Below are positions 63,301 through 64,000 of a stretch of 64,000 bases of DNA, one piece after another. Origin of the DNA: Centropus unirufus (lineage: Eukaryota > Chordata > Aves > Cuculiformes > Centropidae); assembly GCA_013397695.1 (NCBI GenBank), contig VYZI01000169.1, positions 1,380,570 through 1,444,569 on the forward strand, in the 5' to 3' direction. The stretch's first letter is position 1. Every line of letters starts with the position of its first letter. Below the pieces are notes generated by a model. That model was not told where the DNA came from and made no database searches. It saw only the letters and a list, made by a program, of their open reading frames with translations. A program made the translations under genes and the position numbers.

Positions 63301-64000
63301 TTGCAGTTACTTCCTGATTGTCATCCAGTGAATCACTGTAGAGCTTCATGTTTACATCTGCACAGCAGAACTAAGCTTAATTTACCAATTAATGTCCGTC
63401 TGTTAAAATGCCCATAATCTTGCCCGACCTCTTTGTGTGGCACCAGGTTTTAATGTGAAGCTGGGCTAGACTTTGTGGTTGTGATGTGTAAATCAGTCTG
63501 AGATAATTTCAGATGCAGAAATGCCCACAATTAAGTGGTAAATGGTAGTAGGGTAGTGGGTCATCACAGAATCAGGGTGGTTTGGGTTGGAAGGAACCTG
63601 AATGATCACCCAGTTCCAATCTCTTGCCGTGGGGAGGGACACCTCCCTCTGGATCAGGGGGCTCCAAGCCCCATCCTGGCCAGCCTGGCCTTGAACATCC
63701 CCAGAGATGGGGCAGCCACAGCTTCTCTGGGCAACCTGGGCCAGGGCCTACCCACGCTCAGTGTGAAGAATTTCTTCCTAATGTTTGATCTAAATCTTCC
63801 CCCATCACTCCATGACTTCGTAAGGAGTCCCTTCCCAGCTTTCTTGTTGCCCCTTTAGGTACTGGACGGCTGCTATAAGGTGTCCCCAGAGCCTTCTGAA
63901 GTGTTTTGACCACTCATGATCACTGGCAACTATTCTTCATCTGTGGCTCTTCTTCTCCCACAGCCCCTGCAAACATCTCCCTGGCAGTCTTTACGGGATC
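45280..64000 (+). CDS. IQCH: IQCH, IQ motif-containing protein H (N-terminal part; continues beyond window)
   Basis: Proposed join: 45280-45309, 45710-45832, 46177-46274, 46622-46736, 50880-50999, 60229-60340, 61421-61549, 62315-62523 and 63964-64000 (partial). Phases agree throughout, giving about 324 residues. Human IQCH is about 1,000 residues, so two thirds lies to the right, including the IQ calmodulin-binding motif and the C-terminal ATP-grasp-like domain. The identification rests mainly on synteny (head-to-head with AAGAB) and on the exon 2-3 segment ERGELGLRKYAENYLNAINT, which resembles the IQCH N-terminus. IQCH is a testis/sperm-enriched protein linked to spermatogenesis and flagella. 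The N-terminal part is lysine- and proline-rich with no recognised fold. The start is chosen for a perfect Kozak context (GCCGCCATGG). The 9.2-kb intron before 60229 could hide a missed exon. Confidence 0.8.
45471..45497 (+). repeat. ATTT-type microsatellite
   Basis: Imperfect repeats of ATTT/ATTTATT (tcatttatttattatttatt) immediately downstream of the CpG island in IQCH intron 1. Confidence 0.8.
45710..45832 (+). CDS. IQCH: IQCH coding exon 2
   Basis: The acceptor is tgctttttag and the donor is ctgaga/gtaagt. Forty-one codons encode IQEDRLKLKNKAKNSSLKGS through GTPSERGELGLR, phase 0 at both ends. The sequence is lysine-rich and probably helical. Confidence 0.82.
46177..46274 (+). CDS. IQCH: IQCH coding exon 3
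   Basis: The acceptor is ccctcttaacag and the donor is aaatg/gtaagt. It encodes KYAENYLNAINTQVLTDSST and then DNKEVRSKESPK. It enters in phase 0 and leaves in phase 2 within a Trp codon. Confidence 0.82.
46622..46736 (+). CDS. IQCH: IQCH coding exon 4 (donor less certain)
   Basis: The acceptor is tttctaaagcag. It encodes GLHFGASQKQLILPRVPAEP through HTCQGFQ. The donor cag/gtctga is chosen because it leaves phase 0, which the next exon needs. An alternative at 46728 (gtttcc) would break the frame. Two SINE-free kilobases follow before exon 5. Confidence 0.65.
50030..50226 (+). repeat. CR1 retroposon fragment, sense
   Basis: The blocks gacgtggtggagtccccatc, cctgggtgtatttaaaaact, acagttggactcgatgatct and ttttccaacctggtaattct are the CR1 3' end, close to the subfamily of the short tail at 14804. 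Confidence 0.9.
50880..50999 (+). CDS. IQCH: IQCH coding exon 5
   Basis: The acceptor is tatatatttcag and the donor is gctcct/gtaagt. It encodes YQLEMGVKIMLDPENINHKA and then VLKQNEETRLPLITKKKPAP, forty codons with phase 0 at both ends. The charged, patterned sequence looks genuinely coding. Confidence 0.82.
51862..52402 (+). repeat. CR1 retroposon, longer copy, sense
   Basis: It begins near cctggtctgagattgttcaa and contains gttggagtgagtccagagga, ggctggagcacctctgctgt and cccaggttgcccaggaaagt. It ends with accccaaaccattctgtgat. It is closely related to the copy at 27465, and at 541 bases is the second longest in the window. Confidence 0.93.
53462..53483. repeat. 22-bp perfect AT-rich palindrome
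   Basis: The segment reads the same on both strands, centred on ACGT, with TA/TG-repeat arms (core acatatatacgtatatatgt). It probably arose from an alternating TA/CA microsatellite. Confidence 0.85.
55566..55582. repeat. Short inverted repeat GTATGTAT-g-ATACATAC
   Basis: Eight-base arms around one base, in a TATG/TACA simple-sequence tract of IQCH intron 5. Confidence 0.75.
56462..56668 (+). repeat. CR1 retroposon fragment, sense
   Basis: The blocks ggctgccccatccctggatg, gtgttcaaggccaggttgag and aggtgtccctgcccatgacc lead to the tail ccttccaacctaaaccattc tgtgattct. It is 5'-truncated. Confidence 0.92.
58072..58237 (+). repeat. CR1 retroposon fragment, sense
   Basis: The block agcggtggtggctgccccat, then aggtgttcaaggcccttagg with a small internal deletion, and gggtccttccagcccaagtg attctatg at the end. 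Confidence 0.9.
60229..60340 (+). CDS. IQCH: IQCH coding exon 6
   Basis: The acceptor is cctctcttctag and the donor is caaaag/gtgagt. It encodes MCSQKLMKGRTVGSLWGLPA and then SHTRDSPFPVLEEDTTK. The frame is fixed by the next exon, which needs one leading base. A second AG 8 bases downstream (60235-60236) would shift the frame. Confidence 0.78.
61018..61365 (-). repeat. CR1 retroposon fragment, antisense, diverged
   Basis: It starts tcacagaatcacagaattgt, the inverted tail, then contains tagctccagggatggtgact, gggcagcctcttccaatact and ggaggccattttctcttatc. It belongs to the subfamily of the copy at 29953, inverted. It ends 55 bases before IQCH exon 7. Confidence 0.9.
61421..61549 (+). CDS. IQCH: IQCH coding exon 7
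   Basis: The acceptor is catctttcag and the donor is gctgtag/gtgagt. It encodes VLSQTEEKLILPAAKIRVQT through HRQHKKSAV. Only this frame is open, which also fixes exon 6. An antisense CR1 ends just upstream (61365). Confidence 0.84.
62315..62523 (+). CDS. IQCH: IQCH coding exon 8
   Basis: The acceptor is cctttggtacag. It encodes EISSWADPENTDTITFPKSK, then EAIYGTRFSSEG, and ends LESELQIPSQ. The donor is tctcag/gtacag, with an in-frame alternative 6 bases later. It is the longest IQCH exon here. Confidence 0.84.
62748..63000 (-). repeat. Old CR1-like fragment, antisense
   Basis: The segment begins ttcacagaatcttagaaaat and contains gatagcagctccacagtctc and ctgggccatctgttccagtg, a weak match to the CR1 3' region. 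Divergence suggests an early insertion. Confidence 0.65.
63563..63900 (-). repeat. CR1 retroposon fragment, antisense
   Basis: It starts catcacagaatcagggtggt, then ttgggttggaaggaacctga, ggatcagggggctccaagcc, gggcaacctgggccagggcc and agtgtgaagaatttcttcct. It ends near tgtccccagagccttctgaa. It is close to the copy at 12600. Confidence 0.92.
63964..64000 (+). CDS. IQCH: IQCH coding exon 9, cut by window end
   Basis: The acceptor is cttctcccacag. The phase-0 frame reads PLQTSPWQSLRD, consistent with the phase of exon 8. Only 37 bases are visible, so the call rests on the splice site, the phase and the absence of stops. Confidence 0.55.

Larger units (their letters stand above)
62524..63963 (+). 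other. IQCH: IQCH intron 8
   Basis: A 1.4-kb intron with two antisense CR1 copies (62748-63000 and 63563-63900) that make up about 40 percent of it. Confidence 0.7.

Overview
This is vertebrate nuclear DNA and almost certainly avian. It has long introns with GT-AG junctions, no operon structure, and at least seventeen CR1-type retroposon copies, most 5'-truncated and ending in the usual bird 3' tail (CCTTCCAACC...ATTCTGTGATT). I cannot name the species. The gene order SMAD3 - AAGAB - IQCH is the one known from amniotes (human 15q22.33), so this is a conserved syntenic block.

1-23,475 (+): the 3' nine-tenths of SMAD3, the TGF-beta/activin receptor-regulated SMAD. The first coding exon lies upstream of the window. 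Eight exons (473-666, 1555-1689, 2312-2386, 4190-4240, 10696-10908, 12216-12353, 15529-15673, 18884-19007) join in phase without a break into 357 residues. They cover most of MH1, the PY/phosphosite linker and the whole MH2 domain ending in SSVS. A 3'UTR of about 4.4 kb without recognisable CR1 runs to an AATAAA at 23,452.

23,476 to about 27,300 or 25,690: the convergent SMAD3/AAGAB intergenic interval, whose right edge depends on which AAGAB poly(A) signal is used. AAGAB (-) then runs from its start codon at 45,092 down to its stop at 28,220. Ten coding exons join in phase to 313 residues (adaptor-complex assembly chaperone, p34).

44,690-45,320: a CpG-rich island with a compact divergent promoter. 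The AAGAB and IQCH start codons are only 187 bp apart. That gap holds an 11-bp inverted repeat around a 12-G run, a GC box, and a full match to the RFX X-box 6 bp before the IQCH ATG.

45,280-64,000 (+): the 5' part of IQCH. Eight complete coding exons plus a ninth cut by the window edge give about 324 residues of an IQ-motif protein associated with sperm and cilia. The calmodulin-binding part lies beyond the window.

The remaining sequence is intron with scattered CR1. I found no tRNA, rRNA, CRISPR, viral or bacterial-type mobile system. Nothing here looks like a wholly new biological system. The most interesting point is the architecture of the AAGAB/IQCH promoter.
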